In this document: one piece after another, positions 53,201 to 61,207 of the stretch
Layout of the letters: each line of letters begins with the position of its first letter
How positions within the stretch are numbered: the first letter of the stretch is position 1
Assembly (NCBI GenBank): GCA_963789025.1
Contig: CAWBIT010000005.1
Coordinates: forward strand, 372,001-436,000
Origin: AP-15 sp963789025
Lineage (GTDB): Bacteria > Pseudomonadota > Alphaproteobacteria > ATCC43930 > CGMCC-115725
DNA: 64,000 bases
Reading direction: 5' to 3'
Notes under the pieces: generated by a model
Seen by the model: the letters and a program-made list of their open reading frames with translations, nothing else
Database searches by the model: none
Told to the model about the DNA's origin: nothing
Made by a program: the position numbers and the translations under genes

Positions 53201-53908
53201 CTGCAGGCCAACGGGACCACGATTGGGACACTCGCAGCCGGATTTTATCGTGATTTCAATGAGGGTAATCGACGTTTGATTGGTGAGGCGTTAGCCCTCG
53301 TAGTCGTTCCTGCTCTTTTCTCTGCAGATCGGACAGAAGAAAGAGTGCGTGCGCTATTCGCTTTGATTGACACGGCGTCAGTCAGCGCCGCGGCCGCTGC
53401 GCTACCTTACTTCGCCCAGGCGGGCGAGGAGGTTCGGGCAGAGATTCTCCGACGCCTCCGACGCGGCATCAATTGGCGCAGTTTCGACCAGGTTGCCGCC
53501 AGCGCAATGGCGATCGAGGTATGGGCGAGACTGGGTTTACAAGCCACGGGATTGCAACTTCCAGATGAGCTTATAGAACAGGTTGTTTGGGCGATAGAAA
53601 CACGGCGAGATTCCGCGTTGCATCCGTTCTTGCATTCCGCGTTGAGCCTCGTTGAGATGGATCGGTTTACGACCGAACATAAATTACGGATCAACGACGG
53701 TCTGGGTGATCTGATCAGCGCGACCGCTTATGATGGGATCAATCTCGATAGTCGAGATGCCGTTTCGGTTTCCTTGGTTCGTGCGGACTGTGTGCGTCTC
53801 GCGCGAGCACTTCAGGGGAGCGGTATCGATGAGAAGAATCTATCGAAATGGTTAGCCGATGCAGCGATAGATCCATTGCCCGAAGTTCGCTTCGCTGTCG
53901 AGAGTTAA
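50264..53908 (+). CDS. Long SIR2-domain protein, resembling defence-associated sirtuins (DSR-type)
   Basis: A 1214-residue protein. The N-terminal SIR2 domain (about 1-290) has the NAD loop G33-A-G-F-S37, TTN126-W-D with N126, catalytic-type H164 in KLHGS and LLGFSGDDPNF. The remaining 900 residues are long helical repeats without a recognised enzyme. This layout is that of defence-associated sirtuins, which detect a phage protein with the helical part and destroy NAD with the SIR2 part. Stand-alone gene; AT-richer than the flanks, suggesting transfer. NADase activity is inferred. Confidence 0.82.
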   Translation: MRVQDIPDFPALEQLARALWHQGTTRGAAVLVGAGFSRNAERSGVDTPEPPLWDDLAREMVKQLYPGTDGEARGNPLRLAEEYRTYFGQTALDEFVRTHIKDAAWEPGPLHKSLLALPWSDILTTNWDTLLERTAPSVSSQYYDIVRSMAELPHARSPRIIKLHGSLGTSDHFIIAEEDYRTYPTRFAAFVNTARQIFIESELCLLGFSGDDPNFLQWSGWVRDHLGESARRIYLVGDLALGPAKRKFLEARNIAPIDLAPLVQERHTTQRASAATHCILDYLIQAKPKPQHDWKPIDPFAESPAATLTIDIRRLQSDPDYAASVIDQIARSVWVRDRQTYPGWLLCPAGTRDALRANTQSVLPLTTAWIEKLPSDRRAEILHELTWRHVVSHWPIDGQLMPFLEKVADPGEPCELERQHQLEIATALLAAARQLDDNNAFARWAGVLTSHAEPGSDLYAELIYQRCLRTRDRLDFKTLSEELENLSGPDPIRYLRRASLLAELGAFTPASRLINEARVDLEKRQRGDRNSLWVRSRRAWAEWLAPAVRRDQFVGSNDRLPLEFQEARCDPNDEINLIRERSADELRRRNEDAVPVVPSFEPGSYREPRNAIRLRSPALVTPIDRLRQLMERAGLPLRLNLYNMIGKSADDATELAFEPMFPWYVQLLRVANNPLDPLFARYFGRIALAQLEQGVSTALSQRLNTLIEYWLSRMSSPQEIGVDAGFVAGRLRLAIEALARLSIRENEQTGKTHFNLAMDLGHNRSVTNYWLFESIGNLARYSALAVPPAARSALVFPALQFPISSEKGINIGGWPNPILNLFETSPIRPEGNLNWNHRVEELISAARPGKTARAEAVFRLAYLAKHNALADAELRGFAQALWAWTEGERTPLPAGTELLAPVFAFLPAPSDIDVKQRVQAFLFETDVNSVLAASPPTNSAAVEEKRKWLLGVQNAMLGQLRPTAEQAARLFDGPVSWRPLQANGTTIGTLAAGFYRDFNEGNRRLIGEALALVVVPALFSADRTEERVRALFALIDTASVSAAAAALPYFAQAGEEVRAEILRRLRRGINWRSFDQVAASAMAIEVWARLGLQATGLQLPDELIEQVVWAIETRRDSALHPFLHSALSLVEMDRFTTEHKLRINDGLGDLISATAYDGINLDSRDAVSVSLVRADCVRLARALQGSGIDEKNLSKWLADAAIDPLPEVRFAVES

Positions 53909-54186
53909 GGGTTCGGTGTTGGAGCCGATCGACAGACCCAGGGAACGCGACGGATATTCGGTCATGATTAGAGCCGCACCACAAACCGAAACAGCCTGCG
54001 AGATAGCGGTCCCTTGTCTCCTCAGTCATCGGGGTCAAGCCAGAACCTCGTCATCGCTGACCGCGTGGGCGATCTAAGCCGCCTTTGGGTCAGCAACTGA
54101 CTCAAAGCCGGGAACCCCGAATTTTCCATTATCCGGAACTGCGATTGGTTAGGCAAGCTGCCGGCCGCCGATCATGCCGTAGCGAG
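53909..54186. other. Intergenic region between the SIR2 gene and the IS, no gene seen
   Basis: No frame or RNA is recognised. The region ends at the left inverted repeat of the IS. Confidence 0.4.
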
Positions 54187-54341
54187 TAGCTACTTTCCGG
54201 CGCAAAAATCCCGGATGTAAGCCTTTGAGATAACAGCGTTGCGCCGCGCAGGAAAGTGCGAGGGCGGACATTTTTGTGCGCGCGTCGCGGGTAAAGGGCG
54301 ATTGGTAGCCGGATCGCGATAAGTTTTTTTGCAAAAAGCTG

Positions 54342-54370
54342 TTGACGCGAAGCGATGGGGTGCGTATCAT
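54342..54370 (+). promoter_or_regulatory. Sigma70-type promoter of the IS genes
   Basis: TTGACG (54342-54347) and TATCAT (54365-54370) are 17 bases apart, only eight bases before the ATG at 54379. A transcript starting about 54,377 would have almost no leader, so the first gene may be read leaderless. Confidence 0.65.
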
Positions 54371-54378
54371 TTATTTAA

Positions 54379-54726
54379 ATGACACAAGATCAGCTCATAG
54401 CGACGCGCCAGGCGCTCGTTAGCCTGCTACCGGTGACGGGGGAGATCCTGCGCGGCTCGTTGTTGGAGCGGAGGGTGCGCCGCAGCCGCGGCTGCACGAT
54501 CTGCGCCGGCGGCGGTGGACACCCGCTGTCGGTTCTGACCGTCACCTATGCCGGCGGCCGCACCCGCCAATTCAGCTTGCGCCGCGAACAGGTCGAGGAG
54601 GTGCGCCGCTGGCTGGGCAACTACCACAAGCTCAAGGAGGCCCTCGAAGAGATCTGCGAACTCAACCATGCGCTGTTGCGTGCGGACGACGCCGTGCCGC
54701 GCCGCACAAGGACAAAGCGTGATTAA
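54379..54726 (+). CDS. IS accessory protein, DUF6788-like
   Basis: A 115-residue basic protein with a putative zinc pair in SRGCTICAGGGGHP and a helical C-terminal half (REQVEEVRRWLGNYHKLKEA, LEEICELNHALL). It resembles DUF6788 proteins that often precede transposases and looks suited to nucleic-acid binding. The start codon follows the promoter with nearly no leader. The stop overlaps the transposase start. Confidence 0.7.
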   Translation: MTQDQLIATRQALVSLLPVTGEILRGSLLERRVRRSRGCTICAGGGGHPLSVLTVTYAGGRTRQFSLRREQVEEVRRWLGNYHKLKEALEEICELNHALLRADDAVPRRTRTKRD

Positions 54727-56134
54727 AACGCACCGTGCACAGCGCAGCTTCGGTGACGGGCTGATCGCCGAAGAAGTGAAGGATCTGCACGAAGCGTGGA
54801 TGAAGCACGCCGATCAGCTGCTCGGCGATCCGCAGATCGTGGCGGCGGTCTACGAGGCCCTGGCCCAGCGCCATCCGCAGAGCCGCAAACGTGGGCGGCC
54901 GGGCACCCCGGCCGAGGTGGTGCTGCGTTTGCTGGTGCTCAAGCACATGCGCAACTGGAGTTACGGCGTGCTCGAACGGGAGGTGCGCGCCAATCTGGTA
55001 TACCGCGATTTCACCCGCGTGGGCGGCACCAAGATGCCCGACGCCAAGACCATGGGCAAATGGGGGGTGGCACTGGGGCCGGAGGTGATCAACCAGATCC
55101 ACGAGCGCATCGTGCAGATCGCGCGCGACCATCGCGTGGCGGCAGGCCGGCGGATGCGCGTCGACACCACCGTGGTCGAAACCAACATTCATTATCCGAC
55201 CGATAGTAGTTTATTGGGTGACGGGGTGCGGGTGCTGACTCGCACAATGAAGAAGATCACCAAGATCGCCGGCGCCGCCGGCGCCACGCTGCGCGACCGC
55301 AGCCGCAGCGTCAAATTGCGGGTACTGGAGATCGCGCGTGCGGCGCGCGCCAAAGGCCGTCAGAACAGTGACAGGCTGGCGCAGGCGTACCAAAGATTAC
55401 TCGAGGCAACCGGCCGGGTGGTGGGTCAAGCCAAGCGCTTTGCCAGCGAGATCGATGACGGCGTCAAGCGCGCGGCGGAAGGCTCGCGGCAAGGCGTGCT
55501 GGAAGGGCTGCACCGCGAGCTGGAGAGCATGGTGCCGCTGGTGCAGCAGGTCATGCGCCAAACCAGAGCCCGCGTCTTCGCCGGCGATACCCACGCCGAA
55601 GGCAAGATCGTCAGCCTGTTCGAACCCACCACCGAGGTCATTCGCAAAGGCAAGGCCGGCAAGCCGACCGAATTCGGCAAAATGGTCAAACTGCAGGAGG
55701 CGGAGAACCAGATCGTCATCGCCTACGAGGTCTACGATCAGCGGCCCAGCGATTCGGACATCCTGATGGCGGCGATCGAAACCCATCAGGCGAGGCTGGG
55801 GCGCACGCCGCGTCTGGTGGCCGCCGATGCCGGTTTCTACTCGGCCAAGAACGAAGCCGCCGCAAAGGCTAAGGGCGTCAAGCGCGTGTGCATCCCCAAT
55901 CGCTCCACCAAAAGCCCGGAGCGCAAGCGCGAGCAGAAGAAGCGCTGGTTCCGCAACGGGCAGAAGTGGCGGACCGGCTCCGAGGGCCGCATCAGTGTGG
56001 TCAAACGACGGCACGGTCTGAACCGCAGCCGATACAGGGGTGACGTCGGCATCAAGCGCTGGGTCGGCCTCGGTGTGATCGCCGATAACCTCGTCAACGT
56101 CAGCCGCGCCATGGCCAAGCAGCCCGCCCCGTAA
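54719..56134 (+). CDS. IS transposase, ISNCY-like DDE type
   Basis: A 471-residue transposase: start region RSFGDGLIAEEVKDLHEAWM then KRGRPGTPAEVVLRLLVLKH. The DDE catalytic residues are probably the Asp in RMRVDTTVVETNIHYPTDSS, the Asp in RLVAADAGFYSAKNE and the Glu in GSEGRISVVKRRHGL. It is full length with flanking inverted repeats, so likely active. The start is a GTG overlapping the previous gene by eight bases. Confidence 0.9.
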   Translation: MIKTHRAQRSFGDGLIAEEVKDLHEAWMKHADQLLGDPQIVAAVYEALAQRHPQSRKRGRPGTPAEVVLRLLVLKHMRNWSYGVLEREVRANLVYRDFTRVGGTKMPDAKTMGKWGVALGPEVINQIHERIVQIARDHRVAAGRRMRVDTTVVETNIHYPTDSSLLGDGVRVLTRTMKKITKIAGAAGATLRDRSRSVKLRVLEIARAARAKGRQNSDRLAQAYQRLLEATGRVVGQAKRFASEIDDGVKRAAEGSRQGVLEGLHRELESMVPLVQQVMRQTRARVFAGDTHAEGKIVSLFEPTTEVIRKGKAGKPTEFGKMVKLQEAENQIVIAYEVYDQRPSDSDILMAAIETHQARLGRTPRLVAADAGFYSAKNEAAAKAKGVKRVCIPNRSTKSPERKREQKKRWFRNGQKWRTGSEGRISVVKRRHGLNRSRYRGDVGIKRWVGLGVIADNLVNVSRAMAKQPAP

Positions 56135-56247
56135 GCTGGGACTTCTGCCCGCAAAAACCCGACACATTCGTCGGATGATCGCGCGCGCCCAAATTCTGGC
56201 GCCGCCTTTTCAAAAACGTGCTTTTTGCGCCGAAAAGTAGCTAGCAG

Positions 56248-57468
56248 TCAGCGCAGGCGCGGGCCCGGGTCGATTCCCAGGTACACCCTGCCGCCGATGG
56301 GGTACCATTCCGGCGCGAGCGTGACGGTCTGGCCGACGGTGTGCAGGTCGCGCCAGCATTCGGCGAGGCGGCTCTCACGCTTGAACGACGTGCTACCGCC
56401 CGCCCGGTACATCAAATCCATCGCCTCGCGGGCGCAGTTGGCGGCGTAGACCGCGGCGAGCCGGCAGCGGGCGCGCTGCTCGAGGGTGGTCTCCTGGCCG
56501 GAAGCGACCGTGTTCCACAGCTCGGCGATCATCGCGCTGCGGTAGGCGCGCCCGGCGTTCAGTATCGCGTCGGCCCGCCCAACCGCATCCTGCACCTGCG
56601 GATTGTCGCACAGCAGCCCGACGGGGCGGCCGCGCGGCTGCTTGCCCCCAGCCAGCTCGATCAGCGCATTGATGCCGGCACGCGCGATGCCGGTGATCAC
56701 CGCGCTGTGATGCGGCCCGACCCAGCACTGGACCGGCAGCTGATAGGTTACGCCCGGCCAGCGCGACCATTGGTTCTCGAGGGGAATGCCGATCTGCGGC
56801 ATCGTCCGGCGCTCCGGCAGGAACACGTCCTCGACCGTCCAGTCGAAGCTGCCGGTGCCGCGCAATCCGGTGACGTCCCAGCTCCCCGGCACGATCTCAG
56901 CTTCCGAGCGTGCAAACACGCCGCGCCAGTAGAGCGAGCCGCCTTTCGGGTGGCGGCGCGGCTGGCTGTCATCGTCGAGCACCTGGAAGCTGCCGAGCAT
57001 CCAGCTCGCCTCCTGACAGCCGGTGCCGAACTGCCACCGGCCGGTGACCCGGTAGCCGCCCTCTACCGGCACCGCCTGACCGCCGCCCGGCACCGCAGTG
57101 CCGGCGATGATCGTATCGGCGCGCTTGCCGTAGATCTCGTGCACGCCCTCTTCGGGCAAGCCTAACGTCACGAGCTGGCCGACGCCGCCGTTGCCGAGGT
57201 TCCAGCCGACCGAGCCGGTGCCCTCGGCCAACAGCTCCACGGCGCGCAGGTAGGTCAGCGGGTCGACCTCTAGGCCGCCCAGCTCGCGTGGGATCACCAT
57301 CCGGTAGAAGCCGGCGGCGCGCAACTGCTCGACCAACGCTTTCGGCAGGCGCTGCTCGCGCTCGATCTCCTCACGGTAGCTGCGAAGCTCCGGCTGCAGC
57401 GCCGCCGCAGCCTGCACCAGTGGTTGCGCGTCGATATCCGCCGGTAAGCGCGTGTCTTCGGCCATCAT
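56248..57468 (-). CDS. Acyl-CoA-dehydrogenase-fold flavoprotein (monooxygenase group)
   Basis: A 406-residue acyl-CoA dehydrogenase-superfamily protein: LRAAGFYRMVIPRELGGLEV at the start, GSVGWNLGNGGVGQLVTLGL, RWQFGTGCQEASW and LRGTGSFDWTVEDVFLPE. The pattern, with no catalytic Glu of dehydrogenases evident, resembles HpaB/DszC-like flavin monooxygenases that use reduced flavin from a partner. An IS ends four bases after its stop. A relic of a paralogue is at 49894-50172. The start is one of two adjacent ATGs. Confidence 0.88.
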   Translation of the reverse strand: MMAEDTRLPADIDAQPLVQAAAALQPELRSYREEIEREQRLPKALVEQLRAAGFYRMVIPRELGGLEVDPLTYLRAVELLAEGTGSVGWNLGNGGVGQLVTLGLPEEGVHEIYGKRADTIIAGTAVPGGGQAVPVEGGYRVTGRWQFGTGCQEASWMLGSFQVLDDDSQPRRHPKGGSLYWRGVFARSEAEIVPGSWDVTGLRGTGSFDWTVEDVFLPERRTMPQIGIPLENQWSRWPGVTYQLPVQCWVGPHHSAVITGIARAGINALIELAGGKQPRGRPVGLLCDNPQVQDAVGRADAILNAGRAYRSAMIAELWNTVASGQETTLEQRARCRLAAVYAANCAREAMDLMYRAGGSTSFKRESRLAECWRDLHTVGQTVTLAPEWYPIGGRVYLGIDPGPRLR

Positions 57469-57494
57469 CTACATTCCCTAATGTCACGCCGCCT

Positions 57495-58166
57495 TCAACC
57501 AAATTGCGGCCAGCCGCGGCGCCGGTAGGCACCGTCCCAGAACAGCCATTCATACTGGCAGGCGCGAATAAAGGCCGCCAGCATCTTGGCGCGGGTTGCC
57601 GGGGTCGCGGCATCGGCCGCCCGATCGGTTACCGCGATGACCGTCCGTACTGCCTCGCCAAAGCGTTCGTCGGCGTAGGTGTCGATCCACGCCTTGTACG
57701 GGTTCTGCGGCGCGGCAGTCCGAGCGATCGCGCACCCGACATCCCAATAGATCCAGAAGCAGGGCAATAAGGCAGCAACCAGCACTTCCCAAGGATCATG
57801 GTAGGCCGCTGCGATAAGATAGCTGGTATACGCGAGGCAGTCCGGCGACGGCTCGGCATCAGCTATGCCCGCCGGGTCCACGCCGAACTCCCTCAAATAC
57901 CGGCCGTGCAGCGCCTGCTCGACGGCGATGGCTCCCAGAGCGGATTGCGCAAAGGACTGCATCGTCGGTGTATCTGGGGCCTTGGCCGCCGAGATCGCTA
58001 GAGCGCGCGAGAACTGGCCGAGATAGATCGCGTCTTGGATGATGTAGGTCTGAAAGCGCTCGCGACTGAGCGAACCGGCCGCGAGATCGGCGTTGAACGG
58101 CAGCCGATGAATCGCCTCGCGCAAGGATTCGGTGCGGTGCCAGGCATCATCGGAAAATCGAATCAT
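57495..58166 (-). CDS. tenA: TenA/THI-4 family aminopyrimidine aminohydrolase
   Basis: A 223-residue all-helical TenA protein. Candidate catalytic residues are the Cys in LLPCFWIYWDVG and the Glu in YEWLFWDGAYRR; early YIIQDAIYLGQFSRAL and GAIAVEQALHGRYL are typical. TenA salvages thiamin pyrimidine. It lies between the acyl-CoA dehydrogenase-like gene and nrdJ on the same strand. No TPP riboswitch is recognised before it. Confidence 0.92.
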   Translation of the reverse strand: MIRFSDDAWHRTESLREAIHRLPFNADLAAGSLSRERFQTYIIQDAIYLGQFSRALAISAAKAPDTPTMQSFAQSALGAIAVEQALHGRYLREFGVDPAGIADAEPSPDCLAYTSYLIAAAYHDPWEVLVAALLPCFWIYWDVGCAIARTAAPQNPYKAWIDTYADERFGEAVRTVIAVTDRAADAATPATRAKMLAAFIRACQYEWLFWDGAYRRRGWPQFG

Positions 58167-58188
58167 TGCAACTGCATCTCTGTGGGGC

Positions 58189-60573
58189 TCACCAGCATTT
58201 CGAATAGTCGCAGCTCGTGCACTGGTCGCAGCCCTCGATGCGGATCAGCGCCGCCTCGCCGCATTTCGGGCATTGCGCCATGCGCGTCGCGAGGGATCTC
58301 TCGTCCGAAATCACCGCATTGCCGGCCGCGACCTTCTGCTCGCCGATTGCGGCTCTCTGACCGCGCGCCGGCAGAAAGCCGATCGCGATCATGTGGCGCT
58401 CGATGACGTCGCCGATCGCGGCCAATAGCGAGGGCACGTATTTGCCATCCATCCAAGCGCCGCCGCGCGGGTCGAACACCGCCTTCATCTCCTCGACGAC
58501 AAACGACACGTCGCCGCCGCGGCGGAACACCGCGCTGATCATGCGGGTCAGCGCAACGGTCCACGCGTAATGCTCCATGTTTTTTGAGTTGATGAACACT
58601 TCAAAGGGCCGGCGGCGGCCGTCCTGAACGATGTCGTTCAAGGTGATGTAGAGCGCGTGCTCGCTGTCCGGCCAGCGGACCTTGTAGGTCTGCCCCGGCA
58701 GCGCCTCCGGCCGGCTCAATGGCTGGGTCATGTAGACGACGCCGCCAGCCTCGAAAATGTCGGCCGGCTTAGGGGACGCCGCCGGCGCGGGCGGCGGAAG
58801 CGGCAGCTCCTGCTGTCGTGCAGCTTCCCGTCCGGCAGCCGGCGCCTCGGCCCTGACCGCCAGCACCGCCCCGGTGACCTCGTTCGGCCGGTAGGTCGTG
58901 CAGCCTTTGCACCCGAGGGCGTAAGCCTGCTGGTAGACATCCTTGAAGCGTTCGAACGGGATCTCGGCCGGGACGTTGATGGTCTTCGAGATCGAGCTGT
59001 CGATGTGCTTCTGCACCGCCGCCTGCATGACGACGTGATCCTCGGGGGTCAGCGCCTGCGCATCGATGAAATAATCCGGCAGCGGCGCAAACTCGCCCTT
59101 CGATCGGCGGAACAGGCGGTACGCGTAGTCGGTCACCTCTTCCTCGCGCCGGGTGCCGTCGGGCATCAGCACATTGCGCATGTGACGGAAGCTGAAGACC
59201 GGCTCGATCCCCGATGAAACATTGTCGGCGAACAGCGAAATCGTGCCGGTCGGCGCAACCGAGGTGAGCAGCGCATTGCGTATGCCGTGCTGCCCGATTT
59301 CTGCGCGCACCTCCTCGTCCAGGCCCTTCACCGTCTCGCCGGCCAGATACCGCTCGCGGTCGAAGAGCGGAAACGCGCCCTTCTCGCCCGCGAGGGCCGT
59401 CGAGGCGAGATAAGCCTCGCGCTGGATCGTGCCGAGCCAGCTCTCGGTCGCCGCGACAGCTGCGGCCGAGCCGTAGCGCAGCCCGCACAGGATCAGCGCA
59501 TCGGCGAGCCCGGTGACGCCCAGGCCGATACGGCGCTTCTGCCGCGCCTCTTCCTGTTGCTCCGGCAGCGGGAATTGCGAGATGTCGATGACGTTGTCCA
59601 TCATGCGGACGCAATCCGGCACCAGCCGGCGCAGCCGTTCAAGGTCGAGCCGCGCCCCATTGGCGCCATCGGGCGGAGTGAACGGGTTTTCGATTAGGCT
59701 TGCCAGGTTGATCGAGCCCAACAGGCACGCGCCGTAAGGCGGCAGCGGCTGCTCGCCGCATGGGTTGGTCGCGGTGATCTCCTCACAATAGTAGAGGTTG
59801 TTGCGCCGGTTTATGCGGTCGATGAAGATGACGCCCGGCTCGGCATAGGCGTAGGTCGCGCGCATGATCTTGACCCACAGCTCGCGCGCCGGCAGCACCT
59901 TCCACGTGGTCTTGGCGCCATCGGGGCCACCGAAGGACAGCTCCCACGGGGCATTTTCCTCGACCGCCTTCATGAAGGCGTCCGTCACCAGCACCGAAAG
60001 GTTGAACATTCGCAGCCGGCCCGGCTCGCGCTTTGCCTCGATGAAGGCCTCGATGTCGGGATGGTCGCAGCGCAGGGTCGCCATCATCGCGCCGCGGCGG
60101 TAGCCGGCGCTCATGATCGTGCGGCACATCGCGTCCCATACATCCATGAAGGAGAGCGGCCCCGAGGCGTCCGCGCCCACGCCCTTGACCGGCGCGCCCC
60201 GCGGCCGCAGGGTCGAGAAATCGTAGCCGATGCCGCCGCCCTGCTGCATCGTCAGCGCCGCTTCGCGCAGATGCGCAAAGATCCCGCCCATGTCGTCGGG
60301 GATGGCGCCCATCACAAAGCAGTTGAACAGGGTGACCGAGCGGGCGCTGCCGGCCCCGGCAACGACGCGGCCCGCCGGCAGGAACTTGAAGTCGGTCAGC
60401 GCCGCGTAAAACCTCTCGGCCCATAGCGCGGGGTCGCGCTCGGGCGCGGCGAGCGCCGTCGCCACCCGCCGCCAGGTATCTTCGATCGTCTTGTCGACCA
60501 CCTCGCCCGAAGCCGACCGCAGGCGATATTTCATGTCCCAGATCTGCTGCGATATCGAGCCGACGAGAGCCAT
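58189..60573 (-). CDS. nrdJ: Adenosylcobalamin-dependent class II ribonucleotide reductase
   Basis: A 794-residue NrdJ. TLFNCFVMG is the first reductive Cys region, TNPCGEQPLPPYGACLLGS holds the radical and active-site Cys, and KTINVPAEIPFERFKDVY leads to YALGCKGCTTYRPNE. The C-terminal zinc-ribbon (CPKCGEAALIRIEGCDQCTS) with the CDYSKC tail provides the shuttling cysteines. It makes deoxyribonucleotides without oxygen, using B12 as radical source. No cobalamin riboswitch is seen in the short leader. Confidence 0.94.
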   Translation of the reverse strand: MALVGSISQQIWDMKYRLRSASGEVVDKTIEDTWRRVATALAAPERDPALWAERFYAALTDFKFLPAGRVVAGAGSARSVTLFNCFVMGAIPDDMGGIFAHLREAALTMQQGGGIGYDFSTLRPRGAPVKGVGADASGPLSFMDVWDAMCRTIMSAGYRRGAMMATLRCDHPDIEAFIEAKREPGRLRMFNLSVLVTDAFMKAVEENAPWELSFGGPDGAKTTWKVLPARELWVKIMRATYAYAEPGVIFIDRINRRNNLYYCEEITATNPCGEQPLPPYGACLLGSINLASLIENPFTPPDGANGARLDLERLRRLVPDCVRMMDNVIDISQFPLPEQQEEARQKRRIGLGVTGLADALILCGLRYGSAAAVAATESWLGTIQREAYLASTALAGEKGAFPLFDRERYLAGETVKGLDEEVRAEIGQHGIRNALLTSVAPTGTISLFADNVSSGIEPVFSFRHMRNVLMPDGTRREEEVTDYAYRLFRRSKGEFAPLPDYFIDAQALTPEDHVVMQAAVQKHIDSSISKTINVPAEIPFERFKDVYQQAYALGCKGCTTYRPNEVTGAVLAVRAEAPAAGREAARQQELPLPPPAPAASPKPADIFEAGGVVYMTQPLSRPEALPGQTYKVRWPDSEHALYITLNDIVQDGRRRPFEVFINSKNMEHYAWTVALTRMISAVFRRGGDVSFVVEEMKAVFDPRGGAWMDGKYVPSLLAAIGDVIERHMIAIGFLPARGQRAAIGEQKVAAGNAVISDERSLATRMAQCPKCGEAALIRIEGCDQCTSCDYSKCW

Positions 60574-60671
60574 GGCCGAGATTTCTCCTCCTTGTCGCCG
60601 GCAATGTACCAGTTCCGGATTCGTTCGGCGCGGACTTTCCGCGCCGCGCGGGTTGTGCTAAATTATCCAGG

Positions 60672-61151
60672 ATGCACGCGTGGTCCGAGACCCTCTACGA
60701 CGAAGACTTCTACGCCTGGACGCAACAGCAGGCGGCGCTGCTGCGTCGGCTACCGCCGGCCGGAAACGAGCTCGACCTCGAACATATAGCGGAGGAGATC
60801 GAGGATTTGGGACGCAGCGATCTCCGTGCGGGACGCTCGCTCTGCCAGCACATCATCGAGCACCTTCTGAAGCTCGAATTTTCCGGTCTCGATGAGCCGG
60901 CTGATCATTGGCGCGACGAGATCGTTGAATGGCGTGTCCAGCTGGAACAAATGCTGACGCGCAGTATCGAGGCTAAGCTCGACCTACCCTCCCAGTATCG
61001 CGTGGCGCTCAGGCTCGTTCGTCGGCTCGAACGCGACGTCCCCGGCTTCACGAGCCGTTTGCCGCGGCTGTGCCCATACACCCTCGAACAGATCCGCAGC
61101 AGCGGCGACGAAGATTGGTTCCCTGTGCCGCTGAATGCACCTTCTTCCTGA
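60672..61151 (+). CDS. DUF29 family protein
   Basis: A 159-residue DUF29 protein: TLYDEDFYAWTQQQAALLRR then DLEHIAEEIEDLGRSDLRAG and RSLCQHIIEHLLKLEF at the front, and ARCPYTLEQI-type WFP end (LCPYTLEQIRSSGDEDWFP). The helical family is common in cyanobacteria and alphaproteobacteria with unknown function. It is divergent from nrdJ. Confidence 0.93.
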   Translation: MHAWSETLYDEDFYAWTQQQAALLRRLPPAGNELDLEHIAEEIEDLGRSDLRAGRSLCQHIIEHLLKLEFSGLDEPADHWRDEIVEWRVQLEQMLTRSIEAKLDLPSQYRVALRLVRRLERDVPGFTSRLPRLCPYTLEQIRSSGDEDWFPVPLNAPSS

Positions 61152-61207
61152 GCGGGCTTGACGTTAGCTAGCGGGGCCCGGCCAGCAAGCGGGCCGCAAA
61201 GACTGAG

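Larger units (their letters stand above)
54187..56243. mobile_element. Complete insertion sequence, ISNCY-like, with 22-bp inverted repeats
   Basis: TAGCTACTTTCCGGCGCAAA (plus AA) at 54187-54208 and its inverse at 56222-56243 match at 21 of 22 positions. They enclose an accessory gene and a transposase on the plus strand. Both ends show TA, so a 2-bp TA target duplication cannot be told from the repeat itself. The right end stops four bases before the stop codon of the acyl-CoA-dehydrogenase-family gene, which is left intact. Confidence 0.9.
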
